Shown: piece by piece, positions 19,626 through 29,212 of the stretch
Layout: each line of letters begins with the position of its first letter
Position numbering within the stretch: the first letter of the stretch is position 1
Assembly (NCBI RefSeq): GCF_030818775.1
Contig: NZ_JAUTAU010000001.1
Coordinates: 3,662,001-3,726,000, forward strand
Length of the DNA stretch: 64,000 bases
From: Bacillus sp. SORGH_AS_0510
GTDB lineage: Bacteria; Bacillota; Bacilli; Bacillales; Cytobacillaceae
Reading direction: 5' to 3'
The notes under the pieces: generated by a model
The model's database searches: none
What the model saw: the letters and a program-made list of their open reading frames with translations, nothing else
What the model was told of the DNA's origin: nothing
Translations under genes and position numbers: made by a program

Positions 19626-20572
19626 TCATTTGTCCCCACTTCTACTGGGACAGGTACCGAGTGCATGATTTCTTCAATAATCGATTCTGGCGTTTTTGTA
19701 AGTGAACTTTCAATTGATAAAAAGATTCGATGCCCTAAGACATAGGGTGCTACCGCCTTTACATCATCAGGAGTAACATATGTACGACCGCTTAAAAGCG
19801 CCTTTCCTTGCGATGCCTTCATCAATGCTAAAGTTCCTCGCGGACTTACGCCTAATTCAATACTATTGTGTTCTCTTGTTTTTCTGACAACAGATAACAG
19901 ATAATCTTCCATCTCATCTGACAGGTGAATATCGTTGATGGCAGACTTTAATTGCTCTATTTCTTGTATTGTAAAGACTTGAGCAATGGTACTCATTTTT
20001 TTATCCCCACGATGAATTTGGATGATTCTCTTTTCATCTTCATAAACCGGGTAATCGACATTAATTTTTATAAAAAATCTGTCCATCTGTGCAACTGGCA
20101 ATGAAAAAGTTCCTTGTTGCGATTCAACAGGGTTTTGTGTGGCTATTACCATAAAAGGTTCCTTTAACTGTACAGTTTCTCCGTCAATGGTTACTTGTCT
20201 TTCTTCCATTACTTCTAATAAGCTTGACTGTGTTCTCGGAGTGGCCCTGTTAATTTCATCAGCTAACACGATGTTTGCCATAATTGGGCCTGGTCTTAAC
20301 TCAAACTCTTGTCGCTTTGGATTAAAAAATTGTATTCCTGTTACATCACTCGGGAGTACATCTGGAGTAAATTGAATGCGCGAAAATTCTCCTCCAATTG
20401 CAGTTGCAAAGCTTTTGGCAAGCATAGTTTTCCCCGTCCCAGGTACACTTTCAAGTAAGATATGACCATTAAACAACAAAGAAATGGCCATTAACTCAAT
20501 TTCTGTATCTTTCCCTACCATCACTTTACTTATTTCCTGCTTTAATTCCGTTAATTTCTCTGTAAAGAACAC
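19622..20572 (-). CDS. MoxR-type AAA+ ATPase
   Basis: 316 residues. Walker A is SVPGTGKTMLAKS, Walker B is NIVLADEINRATPRTQSSLL, and sensor 1 is ATQNPVE. The MoxR lid domain (about 230-310) includes SPRGTLALMKASQGKAL. MoxR ATPases act as chaperone-like remodelling factors together with DUF58/VWA partners. This is the first gene of the moxR-DUF58-DUF4129-glpK series on the reverse strand. Confidence 0.93.
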   Translation of the reverse strand: MFFTEKLTELKQEISKVMVGKDTEIELMAISLLFNGHILLESVPGTGKTMLAKSFATAIGGEFSRIQFTPDVLPSDVTGIQFFNPKRQEFELRPGPIMANIVLADEINRATPRTQSSLLEVMEERQVTIDGETVQLKEPFMVIATQNPVESQQGTFSLPVAQMDRFFIKINVDYPVYEDEKRIIQIHRGDKKMSTIAQVFTIQEIEQLKSAINDIHLSDEMEDYLLSVVRKTREHNSIELGVSPRGTLALMKASQGKALLSGRTYVTPDDVKAVAPYVLGHRIFLSIESSLTKTPESIIEEIMHSVPVPVEVGTNE

Positions 20573-20649
20573 TCTCTCATCCCCTTTGACGCCTAAAAAA
20601 TTTTATCATCTTATTCATTTTATCAAATTTTAAAATTTTTCCAAATATA

Positions 20650-20676
20650 AACAAAACCGCTTGGTTAAAGCGGCTT
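20650..20676 (-). terminator. Terminator of the 64-residue gene
   Basis: Reverse-strand stem AGCCGCTT / AAGCGGTTT, then TGTTT. It separates that gene from moxR. Confidence 0.7.
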
Positions 20677-20682
20677 GTCTCG

Positions 20683-20877
20683 TTAGCTTCTTGGTTCCTT
20701 TAGATATTGATAGAGGACATCTCCACCTCGTTGTCCGATTCCACGAAAATGTTTGAAATCCTCTCTTTTCACTAAAACTTGACGGAATGCCATAAAATCT
20801 TCATTTTTCACGTAATACTCCGATAGCTCACCCGTCATTAATCGATTTAATATGTCAGTCACGAATTCTTCCTTCAT
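20683..20877 (-). CDS. Small conserved-looking protein
   Basis: 64 residues, ATG after AGGTGGTGT. It looks fully helical and charged (MKEEFVTDILNRLMTGELSE...DFKHFRGIGQRGGDVLYQYL). I believe similar short proteins are common in Bacillus but know no function or name. It has its own terminator. Confidence 0.75.
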   Translation of the reverse strand: MKEEFVTDILNRLMTGELSEYYVKNEDFMAFRQVLVKREDFKHFRGIGQRGGDVLYQYLKEPRS

Positions 20878-21124
20878 TTAAAAAACACCACCTTTTCCTA
20901 AATTATTTTACCGTATACACCTTTCAAAAAGTCAAATTCCACTTTCTCTTATTCTACTTTTGGTAGCGTTTTCTATTCTTTTTACTATTTTCTTCACATA
21001 TATTTAAATAATCAGTAAGAATTAACCAAATTGTCAAATAAAAGGCTTTACGAATTCCGAAAAGTAGTGCAAACTGGTATTTAACTGGTTTTATTATAGT
21101 TTTGTAGTAAAGGAGAGAGACTAA

Positions 21125-21313
21125 ATGAAAAAAGCAGAAGTTGGGAATATCATAGAATTCCGTGGTGGCTTGCAAGGGATCGTTGAGAAGGTAAATGAAA
21201 ATTCTGTAATAGTCGACCTAACATATATGGATAATTATCGTGATTTAGAATTAGATCAACGTACAGTTGTCAACCATAAAAACTATAAGGTTGTAAAAGA
21301 AAGCGCTTATTAA
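21125..21313 (+). CDS. ykvS: YkvS family protein (DUF2187)
   Basis: 62 residues, ATG after AAAGGAGAGAGA. The sequence (VGNIIEFRGGLQGIVEKVNE then NSVIVDLTYM and QRTVVNHKNYK) is a small SH3-like KOW-type beta barrel matching YkvS. Function is unknown. It has its own terminator. In B. subtilis ykvS lies in the same chromosomal neighbourhood, near ykvI and clpE. Confidence 0.9.
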   Translation: MKKAEVGNIIEFRGGLQGIVEKVNENSVIVDLTYMDNYRDLELDQRTVVNHKNYKVVKESAY

Positions 21314-21329
21314 TGGTAATAATTCGTAA

Positions 21330-21362
21330 GAAAAGGCAGTTTTATACTGCCTTTTCTTTTTT
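21330..21362 (+). terminator. Terminator of ykvS
   Basis: Stem AAAAGGCAG / CTGCCTTTT with a seven-base loop, followed by CTTTTTTT. Confidence 0.9.
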
Positions 21363-21374
21363 TGCCCCTCAACT

Positions 21375-21497
21375 CTATTCTTTTCCCTTCCCTGCTTCAC
21401 TCGCTAAATTTTTAAATGACTTTACTTTCCCATGAGGATTTTGATCCTGCTTTCTAACTGTCCATTCACGTTCTTGTTCGCTCTTTGATTTACTCAT
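21375..21497 (-). CDS. 40-residue basic protein (DUF6254-like)
   Basis: ATG at 21497, eight bases after AGGAG. It reads MSKSKSEQEREWTVRKQDQN, then PHGKVKSFKNLASEAGKGKE. Highly charged and soluble. It resembles the small Bacillus family I remember as DUF6254; function unknown. The convergent ykvS terminator lies at its 3' side. Confidence 0.65.
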   Translation of the reverse strand: MSKSKSEQEREWTVRKQDQNPHGKVKSFKNLASEAGKGKE

Positions 21498-21639
21498 ACC
21501 TTTCACTCCTTTCTATGTTATTTTTTCTTTTTTTTAATTTCTTATCAGTCATTTTTGTGAATTGATGGATGTAAACATTTCCTTTGAAATACATATTTGC
21601 TACAATAATTTTTATTGATTCTTAAAGGAGATGCCAAAA

Positions 21640-22251
21640 ATGAAAATACACAACCTAGACATACGACTGATTGTCGGGTTCATCATTGCCCACATCCTTA
21701 TCAACTTTTCATTTCATGATAAAACCATTTTTTGGTATATATTTTCCGGTTCGTTACTCATATTAATTGCCTTCTCTACTCTTCAAGGTGATGTTGACGA
21801 TGAAATCCCATTTATCCAGTATTTCTTTCTTGGGGCAATAAGCGGATTCTTACTCTATTTTGTTTTCTGGCTAGGCATTCATGCGATGGAGTGGCTCCAT
21901 CTTCCATTTGAAAGCAGCTTAAAAAAATTGTACAAGTGGTATGCACCTTCGTTATTTTGGCAGTATATTGCCTTAGTATTGGTTGCAGCACCGGGAGAGG
22001 AACTTTTCTGGCGGGGATTTATACAAAAGAAATTAATGAAGTATTTTAATCCAGTGTTCAGTGTTTTATTGGCAGCCGTACTTTACGCTTCTGTACACAT
22101 TTATTCAGGCTCGTTTCTATTAGTATTGGCTGCGTTTATATCAGGACTCGCATGGGGGCTTTTATATTATTGGAAGAAAAGCATGCCACTTGTTATTGTT
22201 TCACACCTCATCTTTGATTTTATGATTTTTATTGTATTACCGCTTGGATAA
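21640..22251 (+). CDS. CPBP family intramembrane metalloprotease
   Basis: 203 residues, about six membrane helices. The CPBP/Abi motifs are present: APGEELFWRGF (Glu-Glu and Arg), a His in YASVHIYSG and SHLIFDF. Eukaryotic relatives (Rce1) cleave CAAX proteins; bacterial ones often process or protect against small peptides and bacteriocins. The second ATG (21640) was chosen because AAAGGAG abuts the ATG at 21631. Target unknown. Confidence 0.85.
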   Translation: MKIHNLDIRLIVGFIIAHILINFSFHDKTIFWYIFSGSLLILIAFSTLQGDVDDEIPFIQYFFLGAISGFLLYFVFWLGIHAMEWLHLPFESSLKKLYKWYAPSLFWQYIALVLVAAPGEELFWRGFIQKKLMKYFNPVFSVLLAAVLYASVHIYSGSFLLVLAAFISGLAWGLLYYWKKSMPLVIVSHLIFDFMIFIVLPLG

Positions 22252-22267
22252 AACGTAGATATTAATC

Positions 22268-22295
22268 AAGAGGCTGACTTCGAAGTCAGCCTCTT
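22268..22295. terminator. Bidirectional terminator between CPBP gene and ykvI
   Basis: Perfect palindrome AAGAGGCTGACTT / AAGTCAGCCTCTT between two convergent genes. Confidence 0.88.
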
Positions 22296-23344
22296 TAACT
22301 TTTCTCATAGGGTGTAAATGGTTTCATCCAAAGTAAAATAAAGAAAGTCAAACAAATATAACCAAACAAAGGATATAAATAGGATAAAAGGGTACCATAG
22401 TTCACCAAACTTATTAGGTAGGAAACAACAAAAATGGACGTAACTGATATTATGGTTGGGATAGCCATATATTGTTTCAACTGACGGTCAAGCCCGAATA
22501 CATTACCAATGACAGATGTGAAAATCTCACCGTATATCACTATGACAAACACCCCGTGGAGAAAAGGCGCCAAATTTTTCATAATAATGGCCATTGGAAT
22601 TTCATATTGTTCAAGGTTTGGGAGCATAATTAAGGTTGAATGACTTGCAATTAAGATGAGAGTTAACGCTAATCCCCCGAGAATCCCCCCCCATTTAATC
22701 GTCCAATCGTCTTTAATTTCCGATGCAATTGGGACAAGAACTGCCTGTGCTAAGCCAAGGTTTAATGCGGTGTAAGAAAATGGAGCGATGACACTTTTCC
22801 AGCCATCATCCGCATGTGGTATATAGAGTAATTGCCCCAAAAAATTAGGCATCTGAATAGAAAAAAACATCAATATTAGACTAAAACAGATCATTAGTGG
22901 TACCACAAAGCCATTAACAGCAAAAAGTCCCTTTGTACCTATTAACATTACAATGATCGATAATGCAATCGTGAGAAAAACACCGAAGTTTTTAGAAAGG
23001 CCAAGTTGCTCATCAAAAACGGCACCTGCACCTGCAAGCATTACTGCGCTAACTCCTAAAAGCATAAAGAGCATGAATATGTTGATCACCCTGCCCGGCC
23101 ATTTACCAAACAGGTATTCATTAAACTCCTGATAAGATTTAGCATTAATTTGGGCAGCAATTCTCATAAGCTTAGACCCTAATGCAATAAAGAGATATCC
23201 GCTCATTAATATACTAATTAAGCCAAAGAATCCAAACCGTGAAAAAAACTCCACAATTTCTTTTCCTGTGGCGAATCCTGCCCCTATTACAGTTCCTACA
23301 TAGACTGCCGCAATTTGAAAGGCTGCTGTCCAATTCTTCTTCAC
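22295..23344 (-). CDS. ykvI: YkvI family membrane protein
   Basis: 349 residues with about ten membrane helices and a short N-terminal MKKNWTAAFQIAAVYVGTVI followed by GAGFATGKE. This Gly-rich break in helix 1 is typical of amino-acid/sodium symporter folds (LeuT-like). It corresponds to B. subtilis YkvI, which likewise lies beside clpE. The transported substrate is unknown. The clpE promoter reads away on the other strand. Confidence 0.85.
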   Translation of the reverse strand: MKKNWTAAFQIAAVYVGTVIGAGFATGKEIVEFFSRFGFFGLISILMSGYLFIALGSKLMRIAAQINAKSYQEFNEYLFGKWPGRVINIFMLFMLLGVSAVMLAGAGAVFDEQLGLSKNFGVFLTIALSIIVMLIGTKGLFAVNGFVVPLMICFSLILMFFSIQMPNFLGQLLYIPHADDGWKSVIAPFSYTALNLGLAQAVLVPIASEIKDDWTIKWGGILGGLALTLILIASHSTLIMLPNLEQYEIPMAIIMKNLAPFLHGVFVIVIYGEIFTSVIGNVFGLDRQLKQYMAIPTIISVTSIFVVSYLISLVNYGTLLSYLYPLFGYICLTFFILLWMKPFTPYEKS

Positions 23345-23436
23345 ATCATCTCCCCCTTAACACCAATATATGAATAAAGGGACAAACAAAGACGAGCTTT
23401 TTTCCGAATTGGTAACCATTTCTATAAACAAATCAC

Positions 23437-23498
23437 TTGAAAGTCAAAATAGGTCAGAGTATACTATGGTCATAAAGTCAAAGATAGTCAAAGTCAAA
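23437..23498 (+). promoter_or_regulatory. SigA promoter of clpE with CtsR operators
   Basis: -35 TTGAAA (23437-23442), exact 17-base spacer, -10 TATACT (23460-23465). CtsR heptads: AGTCAAA-ATA-GGTCAGA (23442-23458) inside the spacer, and AGTCAAA-GAT-AGTCAAA-GTCAAA (23476-23498) just after the start point. The consensus is two GGTCAAA-type heptads three bases apart, so clpE should be repressed by CtsR and induced by heat and protein stress. Confidence 0.88.
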
Positions 23499-23543
23499 CT
23501 TTGATTTTAATAAATTTCATTCCTTTAAGGAGGTTATTTGCTT

Positions 23544-25694
23544 ATGCTTTGTCAAAAATGTAATGCAAACCATGCAAATGTACAGTTAAATATGAATATC
23601 AATGGCCAACGTAAGGAAATAAAACTCTGTCACGAATGCTATGTAAAAGAAAAGAATGCATTAGGGGCTAATTTTAGTTCACCTATGAACTCATTCTCAA
23701 GCTTCCCTTTTGAAAATCTATTTATGCATAATCACTCTGCACAAGATCAAAATGACGCAGAATCATACACTACACATCAAAAAGCATCAAATGGTGGATT
23801 TATTGATCAATTTGGACGCAATTTAAACACTATGGCCAAAGCCGGTTTGATCGACCCCGTCATTGGACGTGATGAAGAAGTCAAACGTGTCATTGAAATT
23901 TTAAACAGAAGAAACAAAAATAATCCCGTGTTAATTGGTGAACCTGGTGTCGGGAAGACTGCCATCGCAGAAGGCCTCGCCTTAAAAATTACTGAAGGGG
24001 ACGTACCAAGTAAATTACGGAACAAAGAAGTTTATTTATTAGATGTTGCCTCATTAGTTTCAAATACAGGAATTCGTGGACAATTCGAGGAACGAACGAA
24101 GAAACTGATTTCTGAATTACAGGAACGTAAAAATATTATTCTCTTTATCGATGAAATTCATCTTTTAGTGGGTGCCGGTTCTGCTGAAGGCTCAATGGAT
24201 GCAGGAAATATTTTGAAACCTGCTCTAGCACGAGGTGAATTACAGGTAGTTGGCGCAACAACGTTAAAGGAATATCGTCAAATTGAAAAGGATTCCGCAT
24301 TAGAACGACGCTTCCAACCGGTGCATGTTCTTGAACCAACGCCGGAGGCAGCAGTTAACATCTTAAAAGGAATCCAAAAGAAGTACGAAGATTATCATGA
24401 AGTAACTTATTCTGATGAAGCGATTCAAGCATGTGTCCAATTGTCACACCGCTATATTCAAGATCGTTTCTTACCAGATAAGGCGATCGATTTACTTGAC
24501 GAAGCTGGCTCAAAATTAAACTTAACTTCTGATTATAAGGGTACCGAACAAATTGAAGCACGATTAAAGGAAATTGCTTCTGCGAAAGAAGAAGCACTAA
24601 AAAAAGAACAATACGAAGTAGCTGCAAAACTACGTGATGAAGAAGTGCAGCTTGAACAATCATTAAATCAGGATACAAGCTCTGAAAGACTAATTGTTCA
24701 AGTTTCACATATTCAAGAAATTATTGAACAAAAAACAGGGATTCCTGTTGGTAAACTACAACAGGATGAACAGCTAAAGATGAAGGATTTAGAAACGAAC
24801 CTAAACAATAAAGTCATTGGTCAAGAAAAGGCTGTAAAGAAGGTGGCAAAAGCGATTAGAAGAAGTCGTGCAGGCTTAAAGTCAAAAAATCGTCCAATTG
24901 GCTCCTTCCTATTCGTTGGTCCTACTGGTGTCGGGAAAACAGAACTTTCAAAAACACTTGCTGAAGATCTGTTCGGTACAAAAGATGCCATGATTCGTCT
25001 GGATATGAGTGAATACATGGAGAAACACAGTGTTTCAAAATTAATTGGTTCTCCTCCTGGTTATGTTGGCCATGATGAGGCAGGACAACTTACCGAAAAA
25101 GTACGCAGAAATCCTTATAGTATTATTTTGTTAGATGAAATTGAAAAGGCTCATCCTGATGTCCAACACATGTTCTTACAGATTCTTGAAGATGGGCGCC
25201 TTACAGACAGCCAAGGAAGAATTGTAAGCTTTAAGGATACAGTCATCATTATGACAAGTAATGCGGGAGTTGGTCATAAATCAATCCACGTTGGTTTTAG
25301 TACGAATGAAGCAGTTGAAGAGGCCAATATTCTTGACTCATTGGGCAGCTTCTTTAAACCAGAATTCCTAAACCGCTTTGATAGCATCATTGAATTCAAC
25401 GCACTAGATAAAGAAAATATCTTATATATAGTTGATTTAATGATTAATGAATTAAAAGAAACCTTAGCCGAACAAAATATTGAATTAACTATTACAACGG
25501 AAGCAAAAGAGAAATTAGCTGAGCTTGGATATCATCCTGCTTTCGGTGCACGCCCACTCCGCAGAGTTATTCAAGAAAAACTCGAAGATACCATTGCTGA
25601 TTTTATCCTGGAGCAACCTGATACCCATAAATTAACAGCGATTTTAGAAGATGGACAACTAAAAGTCGTTTCTCAAGCTGGTTTAGTCCAATAA
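23544..25694 (+). CDS. clpE: ATP-dependent Clp protease ATPase ClpE
   Basis: 716 residues. The N-terminal zinc finger [16 protein letters not shown]... with a second LCHECY pair sets ClpE apart from ClpC. Two AAA+ modules follow: Walker [14 protein letters not shown] (first) and [14 protein letters not shown] (second), each with a Walker B, a UVR-like coiled coil near 360-390 ([11 protein letters not shown]) and a C-terminal ClpB D2-small domain ([11 protein letters not shown]). It unfolds proteins for ClpP in heat-shocked cells. The ATG at 23544 was chosen ten bases after AAGGAGG; a TTG at 23538 is also possible. Confidence 0.96.
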   Translation: MLCQKCNANHANVQLNMNINGQRKEIKLCHECYVKEKNALGANFSSPMNSFSSFPFENLFMHNHSAQDQNDAESYTTHQKASNGGFIDQFGRNLNTMAKAGLIDPVIGRDEEVKRVIEILNRRNKNNPVLIGEPGVGKTAIAEGLALKITEGDVPSKLRNKEVYLLDVASLVSNTGIRGQFEERTKKLISELQERKNIILFIDEIHLLVGAGSAEGSMDAGNILKPALARGELQVVGATTLKEYRQIEKDSALERRFQPVHVLEPTPEAAVNILKGIQKKYEDYHEVTYSDEAIQACVQLSHRYIQDRFLPDKAIDLLDEAGSKLNLTSDYKGTEQIEARLKEIASAKEEALKKEQYEVAAKLRDEEVQLEQSLNQDTSSERLIVQVSHIQEIIEQKTGIPVGKLQQDEQLKMKDLETNLNNKVIGQEKAVKKVAKAIRRSRAGLKSKNRPIGSFLFVGPTGVGKTELSKTLAEDLFGTKDAMIRLDMSEYMEKHSVSKLIGSPPGYVGHDEAGQLTEKVRRNPYSIILLDEIEKAHPDVQHMFLQILEDGRLTDSQGRIVSFKDTVIIMTSNAGVGHKSIHVGFSTNEAVEEANILDSLGSFFKPEFLNRFDSIIEFNALDKENILYIVDLMINELKETLAEQNIELTITTEAKEKLAELGYHPAFGARPLRRVIQEKLEDTIADFILEQPDTHKLTAILEDGQLKVVSQAGLVQ

Positions 25695-25696
25695 AT

Positions 25697-25726
25697 GAAA
25701 GAGGTTGACTCAGTCAACCTCTTCTT
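25697..25726. terminator. Terminator of clpE
   Basis: Stem AAAGAGGTTGACT / AGTCAACCTCTT, then CTTT, between the convergent clpE and pepF genes. Confidence 0.88.
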
Positions 25727-25731
25727 TACTA

Positions 25732-27426
25732 TTATAGATTTTTATCGTCAACCGAATTCAACCAATTTTCAATCTCACCGATGACAGATTCTACACAGCC
25801 ATTTTCAAAAGGAGAAATAAGGTTTGCTTCTTCCACTAGTTTAGTAAATGACATACTTCCTCCTAGTTTACAAAGCTTTACATAATCACTCCAAGCCTCT
25901 TCTTGATTTTCTCTTGAACGCTTCCAAAATTGGAAAGCACAAATTTGAGCAAGAGTATAATCAATATAATAAAAAGGTGAATTGTAAATATGGCTTTGAC
26001 GCTGCCAGAAGCCGCCGTTTTCTAAGTATTCATTCCCATCATAATCCTTATGAGGCAAGTACTTCTTCTCAATTTCTCTCCATTGAAGGTTACGCTCCTG
26101 CGGTGTTGCTGTAGGATTTTCATATACCCAATGCTGGTATTCATCCACGGAGACTCCATATGGAAGGAAAAGTAGGGCCTCGCTCAAATGCGAGAACTTA
26201 TACTTATCTGTATCCTCCTTGAAGAAAAGCTCCATCCAAGGCCATGTAAAGAATTCCATACTCATGGAATGAATTTCACATGCTTCATAGGTTGGCCAAT
26301 AGTATTCTGGAATTTCGAAGTGACGGCTAGAGTATACTTGGAAAGCATGCCCAGCTTCGTGTGTTAATACATCGATATCACCAGATGTTCCATTGAAATT
26401 TGAAAAAATAAATGGAGCTTTATTGTTTTCAATAAATGTACAATAACCGCCAGCGGCTTTTCCTTTTTTAGCGACTAAATCCATAAGGTTATTGTCTTGC
26501 ATAAAACGGAAAAACGATCCTGTTTCCTCTGAAAGTTCTTCATACATTTTTTGACCATTTTCAATGATCCATTCTGGACTGCCTTTTGGAACAGCATTTC
26601 CTGTCTTAAAAATAAAGCCCTCATCATAGTATTTTAATTGGTCTAAACCAATTCTCTCTTGCTGACGAGCTTTTAGTTTAGTAGCTATTGGAACAATAAA
26701 GTCCTTCACTTGCTGACGGAAATTCGCTACCATTTCTGCATTGTAGTCTGTTCTCATCATTCGATAATAACCTAGCTCTACAAAGTTTTTATAGCCAAGT
26801 GTCTGAGCAATCTCTGTTCTTACTTTTACTAGATCATCGAAAATTCGATCAAGCTCTGCTTGATGTTCAGCTAAGAAGCCAAATCTTGCTTCATTTGCTC
26901 GCTTTCTCATTTCTCTATCAGTTGATTCTGTAAATGGCTGCAATTGAGTTAATGTTCTCTCTTCACCTTCAAAGTCAATCTTTGCCGATGCTATTAGTTT
27001 TGTATATTCAGTGGACAAGCGATTTTCTTTTTGGAGTAATGGGACGATCTCAGGCTTAAATGTCTTCAACTGTCCTTCTGCAAGGGAAAATAACTGCTTG
27101 CCCCATTTTTCTTCTAGCTCTGAACGGAATGGTGATTCCACCAATGCTTGATAATACTTTGTAGCCAACCCCTCAATCTCAGGCTGAATTTCATCCATAT
27201 AGTCTTGTTCCTGCTTGTAAAATTCATCGTTTGTATCAATAGAGTGCCGAATGTAACATAAATTGAACATGGTACCAAGGTCATTTCTAACTGCGTTAAT
27301 TTCATGCATGACTCCACTTTGCTCTTCAACAGACGATGCGCTATTAAAGCGTTTAAGTAAAGTATCAAATTTGGCTGAAACTTCTTCTAAATTCGGACGT
27401 ACATATGTATAGTTTTCAAAGCTCAT
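25732..27426 (-). CDS. pepF: M3 family oligoendopeptidase
   Basis: 564 residues, zinc metallopeptidase. The HExxH motif is in LTHEAGHAFQVYSSRH (around 345-360), with a distant Glu ligand in YEACEIHSMSMEF. M3B oligoendopeptidases cut short cytosolic peptides. The start is ATG 27426 (MSFENYTYVRPN), twelve bases after AGGGGG, not the in-frame upstream ATG. A long intact open frame with the expected length. Confidence 0.93.
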   Translation of the reverse strand: MSFENYTYVRPNLEEVSAKFDTLLKRFNSASSVEEQSGVMHEINAVRNDLGTMFNLCYIRHSIDTNDEFYKQEQDYMDEIQPEIEGLATKYYQALVESPFRSELEEKWGKQLFSLAEGQLKTFKPEIVPLLQKENRLSTEYTKLIASAKIDFEGEERTLTQLQPFTESTDREMRKRANEARFGFLAEHQAELDRIFDDLVKVRTEIAQTLGYKNFVELGYYRMMRTDYNAEMVANFRQQVKDFIVPIATKLKARQQERIGLDQLKYYDEGFIFKTGNAVPKGSPEWIIENGQKMYEELSEETGSFFRFMQDNNLMDLVAKKGKAAGGYCTFIENNKAPFIFSNFNGTSGDIDVLTHEAGHAFQVYSSRHFEIPEYYWPTYEACEIHSMSMEFFTWPWMELFFKEDTDKYKFSHLSEALLFLPYGVSVDEYQHWVYENPTATPQERNLQWREIEKKYLPHKDYDGNEYLENGGFWQRQSHIYNSPFYYIDYTLAQICAFQFWKRSRENQEEAWSDYVKLCKLGGSMSFTKLVEEANLISPFENGCVESVIGEIENWLNSVDDKNL

Positions 27427-27496
27427 TAAATATCCCCCTATCTTTATTTCTACCTTATAATTCTTCGACACTCTACCATCATATTCCTTTTACAAA

Positions 27497-27523
27497 AAAA
27501 ATACGACCTTTTGGCCGTATTAA
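27497..27523 (-). terminator. Terminator of the MarR gene
   Basis: AATACGGCC / GGTCGTATT with a four-base loop and eight T on the reverse strand; overlaps the stop codon. Confidence 0.85.
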
Positions 27524-27960
27524 AATTTACCTGCAGGTATACCTAATTTTTTTAATAGTTCAATCGCTTCTGATTTTTCCGTATCAGTTAGACTCGACAT
27601 AAGTTGATCAATTTGCTCTGCATGTTCAGGAAAAATATCTTGAATGAACGCTCTTCCCTCTTCCGTAATTTGAGCATAGGTTACTCTGCGATCCTTTGGA
27701 CACGCAATTCTTTTTAACATCCCTTTTTGCTCAAGCTTGTCGACTACGTAAGTAATACTTCCGCTAGCTAGCAAAATTTTTCCACCAATTTGCTGCATTG
27801 GCTGGTCTCCTTTATGATAAAGAAGCTCTAATACTGCAAATTCAGTAGGGTTTAAACCGCTTGCTTGAATTACTTTATTTACATGTTCATTAATCGCTTT
27901 ATATGCTCTTGAAAGGACAATAAATAACTTTAAAGACTTAGCTACTGAATCATTCTCCAT
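27520..27960 (-). CDS. MarR family regulator, YkvE-like
   Basis: 146 residues. Winged helix in the middle: NPTEFAVLELLYHKGDQPMQ, then the recognition helix GSITYVVDKLEQKG and the wing RRVTYAQITEEG. It resembles B. subtilis YkvE as I remember it. In B. subtilis ykvE is in the same broad neighbourhood. Target genes are unknown; no divergent partner is placed beside it. Confidence 0.85.
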   Translation of the reverse strand: MENDSVAKSLKLFIVLSRAYKAINEHVNKVIQASGLNPTEFAVLELLYHKGDQPMQQIGGKILLASGSITYVVDKLEQKGMLKRIACPKDRRVTYAQITEEGRAFIQDIFPEHAEQIDQLMSSLTDTEKSEAIELLKKLGIPAGKF

Positions 27961-28055
27961 AAAAACTCATCCTTTAGATTTGTTTTGAAAATTATCTCGA
28001 TTTCAAAATTATTATAAAAAAATTTTATGATGATGTCAATTTCCATAATTAATTT

Positions 28056-28082
28056 AAAAACGAGACCCATCATAGGTCTCGT
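28056..28082 (-). terminator. Terminator of the phosphotransferase gene
   Basis: CGAGACC / GGGTCTCG stem with T5 on the reverse strand, directly after the stop. Confidence 0.85.
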
Positions 28083-29072
28083 CTACTTTGTTTTTACAAT
28101 AGTATCTTTTTGAATAATTCTTTGCTTGATCTCATTTATTATTTGATTTAATCGTTCGTCTCTGTCTTCTGGGGCGATCTTCTTTTGAAATACTGAATAA
28201 AGCGTAATATCCCTTAGCTTTAAGAAAAGTGGTAAATGTGTCTCCCAATTCTCAGGTACTGTATTAAACTCCTTATATCCTTCAATAAAATATGTAAGGA
28301 AATTGCTTGCAAAGTCTGTCTTTTCTTGTTCATCAGCATTTCGCAATCCATAAAAAATAGAATAATAAAGCGGGATGGCAATATCCGATGCAAACCAATG
28401 GTAGCTGCAATCGTCAAAATCAAACACATGTACCTCTTTACCGTCATAAAAGAAGTTACCAGAATGAATATCTGTATGGATTAGACCAAAGTTGTCTTTC
28501 GTTTGAGGAAGCCCCCATAGCTCTTTCATAAGGTCATTTGTATTCTTAATAATTTCTTGTTCATCTGGAAAATACGTTTCAACATCTATTAGTTCTTCCT
28601 CATGCCAAAAAGGACGTAATTTCATCCCTTTTTTCGGTTGATATTCCTTCGTTACAGCATGCATTTGACCCGTTACTCTACCCCATGCAGAAAACAATTC
28701 GTTATTGAATTGATCGGAGTTGACTTTTACAGGGTCCCCTTCTACCTTTGTATATAGACAAGCAAAAAAACTGGACTCATCCGCTGCCTCTAGAGTTTCT
28801 ATTAATTGTCCCTTTTTGGAAGGAAATACTTTAGGACAATGAACACCATGTTCGTTCAGGTAGTTCATCCAATCCAGCTCAGCTTCTATGTCAGCCCTAT
28901 TTCGATGGGAACTATGGGTGATTCTTAAAACCGCTGGATGATCATTACGAACTACTTCGAATACATAATTCTCAAAGTCTCCTAACTTTTTTACTATTGA
29001 TTCTAATTCAAAATTCATTAAAAACTGATTGATTACTTCTTGAGTAAATAATACTTCAACAGACTTTTCCAT
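28083..29072 (-). CDS. Aminoglycoside-phosphotransferase-like kinase
   Basis: 329 residues from ATG 29072 after AGGGGG. APH/ChoK fold: nucleotide-binding N-lobe with an invariant-type Lys/Arg in AVLRITHSS, the catalytic loop FGLIHTDIHSGNFF and the metal motif VHVFDFDDCSYHW. Such proteins phosphorylate small metabolites such as choline, homoserine or sugars as often as antibiotics. The substrate cannot be predicted. The open frame extends about 60 codons further upstream, but without a ribosome site. Confidence 0.85.
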   Translation of the reverse strand: MEKSVEVLFTQEVINQFLMNFELESIVKKLGDFENYVFEVVRNDHPAVLRITHSSHRNRADIEAELDWMNYLNEHGVHCPKVFPSKKGQLIETLEAADESSFFACLYTKVEGDPVKVNSDQFNNELFSAWGRVTGQMHAVTKEYQPKKGMKLRPFWHEEELIDVETYFPDEQEIIKNTNDLMKELWGLPQTKDNFGLIHTDIHSGNFFYDGKEVHVFDFDDCSYHWFASDIAIPLYYSIFYGLRNADEQEKTDFASNFLTYFIEGYKEFNTVPENWETHLPLFLKLRDITLYSVFQKKIAPEDRDERLNQIINEIKQRIIQKDTIVKTK

Positions 29073-29212
29073 AAATCCCCCTAATAAACCTATTCTCTCT
29101 TCATTATAATTTAATAATTTCGAATTTAGAAATAAATATTTCTTATTTTGTTCAATCGGTAGTAAGATATGGATAGCAATAAACTTGCATTTTAATAGAA
29201 GAAGGGATGTCA

